Source: Marinovum sp.
GTDB taxonomy: Bacteria; Pseudomonadota; Alphaproteobacteria; Rhodobacterales; Rhodobacteraceae
Direction: 5' to 3'
Assembly (NCBI GenBank): GCA_002684375.1
Contig: NYVC01000113.1
Coordinates: 1-9,832 of the forward strand
Length of the DNA: 9,832 bases
In this document: piece by piece, positions 1 through 6,834 of the stretch
How the letters are laid out: each line of letters begins with the position of its first letter
Numbering within the stretch: position 1 is the first letter of the stretch
Notes under the pieces: generated by a model
The model's database searches: none
What the model was told of the DNA's origin: nothing
Seen by the model: the letters and a program-made list of their open reading frames with translations, nothing else
Position numbers and translations under genes: made by a program

Positions 1-609
1 AAGTGCATCGACCATCGAAGTCACCATACCATTGATGCGGTGTACTCGATCTTCGTTGCTTTCACCTGGGGCGCCTTGTACATACGCGCAGTCCTCGTAC
101 GCTGAATCAGAATCGATGACTAGACCGTGCTCATCGCAGGGAAATTTTTGAAACAGACCTTGTTCCATCATCGCCATTGCGCCGCCCAAACCCTCTTCGG
201 CGGGTTGAAAAATTAGCGCCACCGAACCGTCAAAATCTCTCGTTTCTGCCAGATGCTTGGCCGCTCCCAGCAGCATGGTCGTATGCCCGTCATGACCGCA
301 GGCATGCATCTTGCCAGTTTGGGTCGACTGATAGGCCAACCCAGTGTTTTCGTGAATAGGCAGCGCATCCATATCGGCGCGCAATCCAATACGCCGGTTG
401 CCGCGCCCCTTACCGTGCAGCAGCCCCACCACCCCAGTGTTACCAATCCCGGTGTGCACTTCGTCTACGCCAAAAGCCCGCAACCGTTCGGCAACAATCT
501 GGCTGGTTTTATGCTCTTCAAAGCCGATCTCGGGATGCGCGTGCAAAGTCTCAAAAATACCGCGCAATTCATCTTCGGCAGCGGCAATTATCGGCAAAAT
601 ATTCATCAT
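1..609 (-). CDS. M20-family amidohydrolase (hippurate hydrolase-like), partial and apparently chimeric
   Basis: The reading frame starts at ATG 609 (or the adjacent ATG 606) and stays open to the window edge, 203 codons. The first ~160 residues are clearly an M20 peptidase/amidohydrolase of the hippurate hydrolase/IAA-amino-acid hydrolase type: HAHPEIGFEE near residue 24, RADMDALPIHE at 77-87, MHACGHDGHT at 101-110 (metal-site Cys104 and His106) and FQPAEEGLGGA at 134-144 (Glu138/139). Such enzymes hydrolyse N-acyl amino acids in the cytoplasm. Right after FPCDE (residue 160, nt ~130) the family expects an HNWP-type motif with another metal-binding His. It is absent; the frame continues into HGLVIDSDSAYEDCAYV and on to the edge, which I do not recognise as M20. 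The other frames of nt 1-140 do not restore the motif either. The gene therefore seems to be an M20 5' part joined to another sequence and is probably inactive as an amidohydrolase. The gene at 919 diverges from it. Confidence 0.75.
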   Translation of the reverse strand, partial: MMNILPIIAAAEDELRGIFETLHAHPEIGFEEHKTSQIVAERLRAFGVDEVHTGIGNTGVVGLLHGKGRGNRRIGLRADMDALPIHENTGLAYQSTQTGKMHACGHDGHTTMLLGAAKHLAETRDFDGSVALIFQPAEEGLGGAMAMMEQGLFQKFPCDEHGLVIDSDSAYEDCAYVQGAPGESNEDRVHRINGMVTSMVDAL

Positions 610-918
610 AAGGTCCCTTTTGACGGCACAGATTGACACAACGTATATCCGGCAGTTTCAAACAAGCAAATGTTTTGATTACCTTTGATGGTTTACCTGC
701 TTTGATACCACCTACCATCAACAGAATCTGCCCGATACACACCCCGGGCCTCGGATATTTTCACTCTTTTGGACCAAGCACCCATTTCACCACCGTCTAC
801 GCCCGATATCCTATACAAAAAACGCATCTCGGGAAATTCACCTTGTAAGTGCGCCGCAGCTGTCGATGATAGTCGGACCCTCGATTGGGGGTATCTGAAC
901 GCATTGGAGGCCCATGAG
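610..918. other. Divergent intergenic region with short repeats
   Basis: These 309 bp separate the leftward M20 amidohydrolase from the rightward M20 dipeptidase, and I see no convincing gene. Short frames here lack ribosome sites or family resemblance. The hexamer TTTGAT occurs three times, at 674-679, 684-689 and 701-706, and an 8-bp inverted repeat TTGATGGT (685-692) / ACCATCAA (714-721) overlaps them, so a regulator site is possible. On the minus strand a weak promoter reading (TTGCTT, 16-bp spacer, TATACG) can be found upstream of 609. The function is inference only. Confidence 0.4.
906..910 (+). promoter_or_regulatory. Ribosome binding site that fixes the start at 919
   Basis: GGAGG lies 8 nt before ATG 919. 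The same frame is open further upstream (to 769), but those 50 codons have no ribosome site and read as low-quality protein, so 919 is the better start. Confidence 0.75.
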
Positions 919-2346
919 ATGTCGAAACCCGTTGCACCGACCCGAGCTGATGCAATGTCCGCTGGTAAACAAGTAATCGAAAGCGGTCAGTTGGAGCGGC
1001 GATTGACTGATTTGGTGGCGCTGCGCACCGAAAGCCAGGACCCGGCGCAGACTGCTGTATTGGAACAGTACTTGCGCGAAATGATGCGTCCGATGTTGCT
1101 TGAAATGGGATTTGACGTCGCCCTGCATGACAATCCAGTCCTCAAGGCTCCGCCGCTGCTTCTGGCCAGTCGTGTTGAAAACCCCGAGCTGCCCACGATC
1201 CTGATCTATGGCCATGGCGATGTCATCCATGGCCAGGACAACCAATGGAACCCCGGGCTCAGCCCGTTTGCAACAGTGACACTCGACGGCATGATGTACG
1301 GTCGTGGTACGGCCGATAACAAAGGCCAGCATCTGATCAATTTCTTGGCGCTTAAAACGCTAATCGATCTGCGCGGATCACTGGGGTTTAACGTCAAGGT
1401 TCTGATCGAGATGGCCGAGGAGATCGGATCACCCGGCCTGGCCGAGTTTTGTGCCGCACAGCGCGAGGCCCTGGCCGCTGACGTGCTGATTGCATCAGAC
1501 GGTCCACGGTTGATGCCTGAGATTCCAACCATGTTCATGGGGTCGCGCGGGGCAGTCAATTTCGACCTTGAAGTGTCTTTGCGCAGTCGTGCGCACCACT
1601 CAGGCAATTGGGGCGGCTTATTGGCCGACCCCGCAACTATTTTAGTTCAGGCACTGGCCAGCCTGACAGATGCGCGCGGGCAAATTAAGATTGCGGAATG
1701 GCGTCCCTCGAGTCTGACCTCTGATATTCGCGCGGCACTGGCGCAACTGCCCAGCGAGATTGGCGGCGATGAAGTCATTGATCCAAACTGGGGCGAGGTG
1801 GGATTGACCTCAAATGAGCGGGTCTTCGGATGGAATTCATTCGCAGTTCTGGCGATGAAAAGCGGCGTGCCAGACGCACCGGTCAACGCCATTTCAGGCC
1901 ATGCCAGTGCAACCTGCCAGCTGAGGTTTGTCGTGGGAACCGACGCCGATGACATCGTGCCATCGCTGCGCCGGCATCTGGACCGCGAAGGATTTGACCA
2001 GGTTCGCATTAGCGCCACCGATAAAGTCGCCTTTCAAGCCACCCGGTTGAACCCAGATAACCCTTGGGTTCATTTTGTCGCCTCGTCTCTGGAACGCAGC
2101 ACGCAAAGCCCGCCGCACATCCTGCCCAATCTGGCCGGATCCCTGCCCAACAATTGCTTTAGCGATATTCTCAATCTGCCAACAATCTGGATCCCCCACA
2201 GTTACCGTGGCTGTGCCCAGCACGCCCCGAACGAGCATATGCCGATCGCGCTCTTGCATCAGGCGTTTTTGGCCATGGTCGGTCTTTATTGGGATTTAGG
2301 GGAAACCAAAGGACCGCGCGGTGCGCCCCGCCACACTGGGCTGTAA
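919..2346 (+). CDS. M20-family metallopeptidase (dipeptidase / succinyl-diaminopimelate desuccinylase-like)
   Basis: 475 residues, about normal for M20 dipeptidases. These are cytoplasmic di-zinc enzymes that hydrolyse small peptides or N-acyl amino acids. The metal site is complete: His99 and Asp101 in YGHGDV (97-102), bridging Asp133 in GRGTADNKGQ (128-137), the Glu167-Glu168 pair in MAEEIGSPG, Asp194 in ASDGPR, and His440 in HAPNEH near the C terminus. A dimerisation (lid) domain lies roughly between residues 200 and 320. The start at 919 has GGAGG 8 nt upstream. The oddity is the 3' end: from about nt 2312 the DNA also encodes, in another frame, the beginning of a decayed IS66 transposase C terminus. 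The last ~10 residues (ending RGAPRHTGL) and the stop codon therefore appear to be supplied by insertion-element DNA, just after the family-like WDLGE. Catalytic residues are untouched, so activity may survive. The substrate cannot be told from the sequence. Confidence 0.85.
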   Translation: MSKPVAPTRADAMSAGKQVIESGQLERRLTDLVALRTESQDPAQTAVLEQYLREMMRPMLLEMGFDVALHDNPVLKAPPLLLASRVENPELPTILIYGHGDVIHGQDNQWNPGLSPFATVTLDGMMYGRGTADNKGQHLINFLALKTLIDLRGSLGFNVKVLIEMAEEIGSPGLAEFCAAQREALAADVLIASDGPRLMPEIPTMFMGSRGAVNFDLEVSLRSRAHHSGNWGGLLADPATILVQALASLTDARGQIKIAEWRPSSLTSDIRAALAQLPSEIGGDEVIDPNWGEVGLTSNERVFGWNSFAVLAMKSGVPDAPVNAISGHASATCQLRFVVGTDADDIVPSLRRHLDREGFDQVRISATDKVAFQATRLNPDNPWVHFVASSLERSTQSPPHILPNLAGSLPNNCFSDILNLPTIWIPHSYRGCAQHAPNEHMPIALLHQAFLAMVGLYWDLGETKGPRGAPRHTGL

Positions 2347-2575
2347 GAACCGGCTGTTCATGGGATCAAAAGCAGGCGGCAAATACGTAGCGATGGCATA
2401 TACGCTCATTGAGACCGCCAAGATGAACGAGGTGAACCCCGAAGCCTCGCTTGCCTAGGTGCTCGAACGTACCCAAGATCATCCCGTCAACCGCATCGCA
2501 GAGTTGCGGCCGTGGGCCTATCAGGACATGATAGACACTGCAGAGCGTGATGCACAGGCCGCAAACGCCACTTGA
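2312..2575 (+). pseudogene. Decayed IS66-family transposase, 3' fragment
   Basis: Reading in the frame of codon 2312 gives DRAVRPATLGCKNRLFMGS, then GGKYVAMAYTLIETAKMN, NPEASLA, a TAG stop at 2456-2458, VLERTQDHPVNRIAEL, RPWAYQD and a final TGA at 2573. This matches the C-terminal element of IS66 transposases, which typically read RPIALGRKN.LF.GS.., LIETAKLN.V.P..WL..VL and DHP..RI.ELLPW. Several decay marks are visible: GRKN has become GCKN, a conserved Trp is Ser, and the in-frame TAG sits where family members often carry a Trp codon (TGG to TAG). Only the last ~85 codons remain; no tnpA/tnpB or terminal inverted repeats are seen. The left end overlaps the last codons of the M20 dipeptidase gene in a different frame. 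It is an immobile relic. Confidence 0.8.
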
Positions 2576-2788
2576 TTAAACGAAGCGTTGATGCAACGTA
2601 TGAGGGATCAATACTTAATTACAAAGCTCCCTTTTCCTTTGCCAGATTGTGCCACTCTCTGATGCCCACTGTGGCGCTGCAATGCCTACTGTGGCGCTGC
2701 TTTTTGATCAGAGCCTGATCCGTCCGCAGGATCGGGGGCGGCTCTACCAAGGTATTGCGCAAGTTGCCTCCAAAGACGAAAGTGCATC
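2576..2788. other. Intergenic remnant region
   Basis: 213 bp between the IS66 relic and the MFS gene. It contains a 20-bp tandem duplication (2662-2701). A frame open from 2619 to 2804 ends with SLIRPQDRGRLYQGIAQVAS, which looks protein-like but matches nothing I recognise and lacks a ribosome site. It overlaps the MFS start by 16 nt, so it could be a gene relic or a coupled leader. I see no clear promoter or terminator. Confidence 0.35.
2662..2701. repeat. 20-bp tandem duplication (two copies)
   Basis: Two adjacent 20-bp units, 2662-2681 and 2682-2701, share ATGCC.ACTGTGGCGCTGC and differ only at the sixth and the last base. Because 20 is not a multiple of three, the duplication shifts any reading frame that crossed it. 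Confidence 0.85.
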
Positions 2789-4079
2789 ATGGCAACCGAA
2801 TTAGAGTTCTCCATTGCTGCGCTGACCCTTGCGGCTAGACGGCACATCCGGGTGTTTCAGGTACACCAGTTTCTTGATCGTTTTGCGATGGGTTTGACAG
2901 TTGCCGTTGTTCCACTGGCGTTGACCGATCGAGGCATGGACCTCTTCCAGATTTCCCTACTTTTTGGGGTCTATTCACTGACGACCATGACGATGGAACT
3001 GCCGTTTGGTGGATTGGCCGATACCATTGGACGCAAACCAGTCTTTCTGGCTGCGGTCGTCGCCAGCGTGGTCTCACTCGCACTCTTTCTTTCGACAAGC
3101 GATTTCCATGTTCTCGCGCTCTCATTTGCCTTCATCGGTTTTGGACGTGCACTCCGGTCGGGCACACTCGACGCTTGGTTCGTTGAAACTTTTAAAGCCT
3201 CTGCACCGAATGTGGATATCCAACCAGCTCTTGCAAAAGCCCAATGGGCCAATGCCATGGGCTTGGCCATGGGGGCTGTTTGGGGGGGGGCTTCTGCCTG
3301 ATCTTTTAGGCTCGGTGACAGAAAGAGTGGGTTTCAGTGTCTATGATGTTTCTTATGCGGCTAGTTTGGCAGTGATGCTTGGAGTGTTCATCTACACCTT
3401 GTTTGTCATTGCGGAGAAACCGCGCCCGCTGAACCCCCAAGCTCTTAAACAGGGGTTTACAACTGTGCCTCTGGTGATCAGGGACGCAAGTCTTATCGCC
3501 CTGAGAAATCCGGCGTTGTCGATGCTTTTGGCAGCTTTGGTGTTTTTCCTTATGGCGACCAATCCAGTCGAGGTAATCTGGCCGACCCATGCAAAGCCAA
3601 TGCTTGAGCAAGGCTATGCAAACACGGTCATAGGTATCCTGACCGCTGCCTATTTTTTCTCAATCGCGTTCGGCGCATCGCTGTCTCCTCGCATCAGTCG
3701 GATTTTCAGACGGCGGCATACAATGACACTTGCGGCGGCGTTTGCATGTTTGGCCGGTTTTCAGATCGCACTGGCTTTACAAGGCAGCATCGTCGGCTTT
3801 GTAACGGTTTTCATCCTGTATTCTGTTTTCCTCGGAGTTTCAGAGACGCCAGCCAGCAGTATTCTACATAGATGCGTTGAAGACCGTCAGCGATCCACAA
3901 TGCTGTCTCTGAGGTCGCTGGTGCAGCAACTCGGAGCAGCTTTGGGCCTGATTTTGGCCGGCTTTATCGCTGAGGTCTACTCCACACCCACGGCTTGGGT
4001 GATCGGTTCCGTGTTTCTTGTCTTAGCTGTGCTCCTGATCAGCATCCTCGCCAAACGGCTCACTTCAGAGAATGACTAG
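2789..4079 (+). pseudogene. Major facilitator superfamily transporter, frameshifted at a poly-G tract
   Basis: Two overlapping frames together encode one MFS permease. The first runs from ATG 2789 to TGA 3301 (170 residues) and carries the N-terminal helices plus the loop 2-3 motif GGLADTIGRK (residues 74-83), typical of proton-coupled MFS carriers. The second frame supplies the remaining helices, from about LLPDLLGSV (nt 3291) to the TAG at 4077-4079. The switch falls in nine consecutive G residues at 3282-3290: with eight, the text would read AVWGGLLPDLLG without interruption and give a 429-residue, about 12-helix protein of normal MFS length. The break may be a true mutation, a slippage-prone (phase-variable) tract, or a sequencing/assembly error. 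No good ribosome site precedes ATG 2789. The substrate is unknown; nothing ties it to the sulfolactate genes further right. Confidence 0.8.
3282..3290 (+). repeat. Poly-G homopolymer (9 G) at the MFS frameshift
   Basis: Nine G residues follow a T at 3281. The transporter frame before the tract ends in TGA at 3299; the frame after it continues to 4079. Removing one G joins them exactly. Confidence 0.9.
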
Positions 4080-4470
4080 CGGCCATTCGTCCGGCATGCA
4101 GCCTTCCGCTTTTTCTTCTATGCAGAAATGCGCTGTGACCACCGCCTTTTCGTATACCAATTGACCCAAAACGACAAAGTGGCTGCAACGTTGTATAATA
4201 ATTATTTTGGAATGAACGTGAACAAATCGGAAGCAACTTCATGCAATGGGAATCAGCATGTCAAAACTTGGAAAAATGAAAGCCATCGGCACCTATTGCA
4301 TCTCCTGTTGGATGACGACAGCATAGATTGAAGAGATCAAAACCCAGAAAGTTTTTTTCAGTAATCTGGACTGATTGATTTCAATCCCTTTCTTTCCGCA
4401 ACTTACAATCCAATGGGATGCGTGAAACCTGAGCGGTCCAATCTCAATAATTTTTCTCTTCTCGATAAAA
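4080..4470. other. Gene-free, AT-richer intergenic region between convergent genes
   Basis: About 390 bp between the 3' end of the rightward MFS gene and the 3' end of the leftward GntR gene. Composition is visibly more AT-rich than the flanks. Frames of 60-67 codons exist on both strands, but none has a ribosome site, family resemblance or a credible start. A TATAAT at 4194-4199 lacks a correctly spaced -35 box (TTGACC at 4161 is 27 bp away). A GATTGA-TT-TCAATC inverted repeat at 4373-4386 is not followed by a T run on the needed strand. I find no convincing terminator. Confidence 0.5.
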
Positions 4471-5193
4471 TCAGCGCAGCGAAACTGCATAATGCAAATT
4501 TTGGGTCAGGTAATAACTCAAACGAAACTCCATTACGCCGCCGGAAATGCCAATAGCGCGGCGCTCGACCTCCATAACCGGCGTGTTAACGGCCAAAGCC
4601 AGAAGACTTGCCACTGCCTCTGGGACCGCCACAGCGCGCAGTTGTTCATCGGCGCGTGCGATGGTGATGCCATAGTTGCGTTGATATAACGGATACAGTG
4701 CATTAGGCAGACCACCGCGATCTTTCAATCCGGGAAACTTCACTACATCCAGCACTGATTGCTCGGCGCAGACTACGGCGTCATTGATTGATCGCACACG
4801 CATCACCTCGAACACTGATGCCCGGGCCGCCAGTCCCAAAGCCGCCGCCTCGCGGGCATTTGCGGGACGTTTACGCACAGTCTCGGAGACCAGCTGTGGA
4901 ATCACCTGCGCGCCATCGCTTTGACGCAGGCGGAAAAAATGAAACAGCGAGGTCTCGTCGGTGGTGGTGGCCACAAAAGTGCCCTTACCTTGGTGGCGCT
5001 CTACCAAACCGGACAGCTCAAGCTTGCTGAGCGCTTTGCGCGCCGTGCCCTGACTGACCGCGTATTGCGCTGCCAAATCAAATTCACTTGGCAACATCAC
5101 CCCAGGTGCCAGTTCCCCGGAGATAATCCGCGCCATCACCGCGTCATAGACCTGTTGATACAGCGGCCCTGCCGGCCCAGAAAGATCATCCAT
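4471..5193 (-). CDS. GntR-family transcriptional regulator, HutC subfamily (UTRA domain), likely sulfolactate locus regulator
   Basis: 240 residues from ATG 5193; a GTG at 5196 immediately upstream is an alternative. GAGG at 5202-5205 (minus strand) is 8 nt from the ATG but only 5 nt from the GTG, which favours the ATG. The N-terminal ~70 residues are a GntR winged helix-turn-helix: PLYQQVYDAVMARI, then GVMLPSEFDLAAQYAVSQGTARKAL and the wing LVERHQGKGTFVA. The remainder (about 80-235) fits a UTRA small-molecule binding domain, including VCAEQSVLDV and a C-terminal EVERRAIG...FRLSYYLTQ stretch. HutC-type regulators are usually repressors released by a pathway metabolite. The gene is divergent from suyA with 147 bp between them, so it probably controls the sulfolactate operon and perhaps itself. 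The ligand could be sulfolactate or sulfopyruvate; this is inference. It is the positional equivalent of a suyR-type gene, but I do not assign that symbol. Confidence 0.88.
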   Translation of the reverse strand: MDDLSGPAGPLYQQVYDAVMARIISGELAPGVMLPSEFDLAAQYAVSQGTARKALSKLELSGLVERHQGKGTFVATTTDETSLFHFFRLRQSDGAQVIPQLVSETVRKRPANAREAAALGLAARASVFEVMRVRSINDAVVCAEQSVLDVVKFPGLKDRGGLPNALYPLYQRNYGITIARADEQLRAVAVPEAVASLLALAVNTPVMEVERRAIGISGGVMEFRLSYYLTQNLHYAVSLR

Positions 5194-5260
5194 CACATTT
5201 GCCTCTTTAACAATCCAAAACCCATCAAAAACACACAGAAATCACACAGATCAATTATTA

Positions 5261-5270
5261 TGTAATTACT
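5261..5270. promoter_or_regulatory. Candidate HutC/GntR operator
   Basis: TGTAATTACT contains the perfect 8-bp palindrome GTAATTAC (5262-5269). It fits the TGTA-N2-TACA pattern described for HutC regulators at nine of ten positions. It lies between the divergent gntR and suyA genes, just before the possible -10 at 5275, where a repressor would block suyA transcription. A related half-site (TTGTATAAG) follows at 5272-5280. Assignment rests on position and resemblance only. Confidence 0.4.
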
Positions 5271-5326
5271 CTTGTATAAGACTAACACACCGTGGTAGAA
5301 AAACAAACCATTCATTCAAGATGCTT

Positions 5327-5333
5327 TAAGGAG
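5327..5333 (+). promoter_or_regulatory. Strong ribosome binding site for the TTG start of suyA
   Basis: TAAGGAG ends 7 nt before TTG 5341. No ATG or GTG in the suyA frame lies nearby, so this site decides the unusual start codon. Confidence 0.8.
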
Positions 5334-5340
5334 TGACGTT

Positions 5341-5628
5341 TTGACAATTCCACAATTGCTGGTCCACGACCACAAAGACAATGTCGGTGTCGTGGTCGTA
5401 GAGGACCTAACCGCCGGTACAGAAATGCTCTGTGTCGTGACCCACGACAATTCCGATTTCACCCTGACAGCCAATGCCGATATTCCGATCGGTCACAAAG
5501 TCGCTTTAAAACCCCTGAGCGAGGGCGACACCGTGATCAAATACGGTGAAGACATCGGTCGCATGATCGGATCTGCGGGCATCGGCGATCACTTACATAC
5601 CCACAACTGCAAAACGAAACGGTGGTGA
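5341..5628 (+). CDS. suyA: (2R)-sulfolactate sulfo-lyase, small (alpha) subunit
   Basis: 95 residues from a TTG start that has TAAGGAG 7 nt upstream. The protein is a stand-alone SAF domain of the altronate dehydratase (UxaA) N-terminal type. It matches SuyA in size (about 94-95 residues) and in features: [14 protein letters not shown] near residue 16, [12 protein letters not shown] (about 49-60), [13 protein letters not shown] (about 62-74) and a C-terminal [13 protein letters not shown]. Together with SuyB it eliminates bisulfite from (R)-3-sulfolactate, leaving pyruvate, in the cytoplasm. In one-piece UxaA or GarD enzymes this domain is fused to the catalytic part; here it is a separate gene, as known for SuyAB. 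The suyB ATG follows after 5 nt, indicating co-translation. Generic UxaA small subunits look alike, but the partner and downstream genes strongly favour sulfolactate. Confidence 0.9.
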   Translation: MTIPQLLVHDHKDNVGVVVVEDLTAGTEMLCVVTHDNSDFTLTANADIPIGHKVALKPLSEGDTVIKYGEDIGRMIGSAGIGDHLHTHNCKTKRW

Positions 5629-5633
5629 GCACA

Positions 5634-6815
5634 ATGGCATTAGACTTTTCAAATCAACCCATCACAGCCTGGCGTCGCGAAAACGGACGCGTTGGTGTCC
5701 GCAACCACGTTCTTATCCTGCCCGTCGATGATATCTCGAACGCCGCATGCGAAGCCGTGGCCAACAATGTCAAGGGCACCATGGCCATACCCCATTCTTA
5801 TGGCCGCTTGCAGTTTGGTGAAGATCTGAATCTGCATTTCCGCACCATCATTGGTACCGGAGCCAACCCAAATGTCGCCGCCGTTGTGGTAATCGGGATC
5901 GAGCCGGAATGGACCAAAACCATCGTCGATGGTATCGCCAAAACCGGCAAGCCAGTCGAAGGATTTTCGATCGAGCAAAAAGGCGATTTCGAAACCATCC
6001 GTCAAGCCAGCTGGAAAGCCAAAGAATTTATGCATTGGGCCTCTGAGCAACAAAAAGAAGAATGCGGTTTGACCGAACTTTGGGTTTCGACCAAATGTGG
6101 CGAAAGCGATACCACCACTGGTCTGTCATCCTGCCCTACGGTTGGCAATATGTATGACAAATTGCTGCCACATGGTCTTTACGGATGTTTTGGCGAAACC
6201 TCAGAAATCACCGGTGCAGAGCATATCTGCGAAAAGCGCGCCGCGAATCCAGAAACAGCTGCAAAGTTCCGTAAAATCTGGCAGGCTTACCAGGATGATG
6301 TGATCTTTGCCCACCAAACCGATGATCTTTCTGACAGTCAACCGACCAAAGGCAACATCTTGGGTGGGTTGACCACCATCGAAGAAAAAGCCATGGGCAA
6401 TCTCGAAAAAATTGGCCGTACATCAAGCTATATTGACGCGATGGGTCCAGCCGAAGCCTCAACCAAAGGTCCGGGTCTGTATTTCATGGATTCATCTTCA
6501 GCGGCTGCCGAATGTGTCACACTGATGGCGGCGGGAGGATATGTTGTGCATACCTTCCCAACCGGTCAGGGAAACGTTGTGGGCAATCCGATTGTGCCGG
6601 TGATCAAAATTTCTGGCAACCCGCGCACCCTGCGTACGATGTCCGAGCATATCGACGTGGATGTGACCGGAGTTCTGACCCGCGAGATGACCATTGATCA
6701 GGCCGGCGACAACCTGATTGAGATGATCAGACGTACGGCAAACGGCCGGATGACCGCAGCTGAAGCCTTGGGCCATCGCGAGTTTTCGATGACCAAACTT
6801 TACCGTTCAGCCTAA
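5634..6815 (+). CDS. suyB: (2R)-sulfolactate sulfo-lyase, large (beta) subunit
   Basis: 393 residues from ATG 5634. In-frame GTG codons at 5622 and 5625 would overlap suyA but have no ribosome site; a GGTGAG lies just before the ATG. It belongs to the UxaA/GarD dehydratase family (catalytic part) and resembles SuyB from its start: [20 protein letters not shown] and [19 protein letters not shown]. Other landmarks are [23 protein letters not shown] with Cys155 and Glu157, [29 protein letters not shown] (308-319) and [15 protein letters not shown] near the C terminus. The reaction is (R)-3-sulfolactate to pyruvate plus sulfite; family members are usually iron-dependent. The length agrees with known SuyB (about 390). 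Gap of 19 nt to slcC. The sulfite product must be exported or oxidised, but no gene for that lies within the window. Confidence 0.92.
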   Translation: MALDFSNQPITAWRRENGRVGVRNHVLILPVDDISNAACEAVANNVKGTMAIPHSYGRLQFGEDLNLHFRTIIGTGANPNVAAVVVIGIEPEWTKTIVDGIAKTGKPVEGFSIEQKGDFETIRQASWKAKEFMHWASEQQKEECGLTELWVSTKCGESDTTTGLSSCPTVGNMYDKLLPHGLYGCFGETSEITGAEHICEKRAANPETAAKFRKIWQAYQDDVIFAHQTDDLSDSQPTKGNILGGLTTIEEKAMGNLEKIGRTSSYIDAMGPAEASTKGPGLYFMDSSSAAAECVTLMAAGGYVVHTFPTGQGNVVGNPIVPVIKISGNPRTLRTMSEHIDVDVTGVLTREMTIDQAGDNLIEMIRRTANGRMTAAEALGHREFSMTKLYRSA

Positions 6816-6834
6816 GCGCACACTGCACGGACTG

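Larger units (their letters stand above)
5197..5340. promoter_or_regulatory. Divergent control region between the GntR regulator and suyA
   Basis: An AT-rich core at about 5250-5285 must hold the promoters for both directions. TATAAG at 5275-5280 is a possible -10 box for suyA, although no good -35 stands 16-18 bp before it. On the minus strand CATAAT (complement of 5258-5263) could serve the regulator. The octamer CACACAGA is directly repeated at 5232-5239 and 5243-5250, 11 bp apart, or one helical turn. The region also carries the palindrome listed separately. The exact promoters cannot be fixed by eye. Confidence 0.5.

Noticed and set aside
838..1332. Long antisense frame (164 codons) opposite the M20 dipeptidase
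   Set aside because: It is the shadow of a strongly supported gene with all zinc ligands; the antisense translation resembles no family.
2619..2804. Small protein-coding gene before the MFS transporter
   Set aside because: The translation looks protein-like at its end but there is no start with a ribosome site and no family match; kept only as a note.
4161..4199. TTGACC and TATAAT as a promoter
   Set aside because: The spacing is 27 bp, far from 16-18 bp, and no gene follows on that strand.
4128..4331. 67-codon frame in the intergenic region after the MFS gene
   Set aside because: No ribosome site, odd composition and no recognisable similarity; considered chance.
4344..4386. Rho-independent terminator between the MFS and GntR genes
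   Set aside because: Stems are only 5-6 bp; the T run at 4352-4358 lies within the loop, not after a stem, and the 4373-4386 hairpin has no T run.
4293..4490. 65-codon leftward frame overlapping the end of the GntR gene
   Set aside because: Overlaps the regulator 3' end, lacks a ribosome site and matches nothing known.
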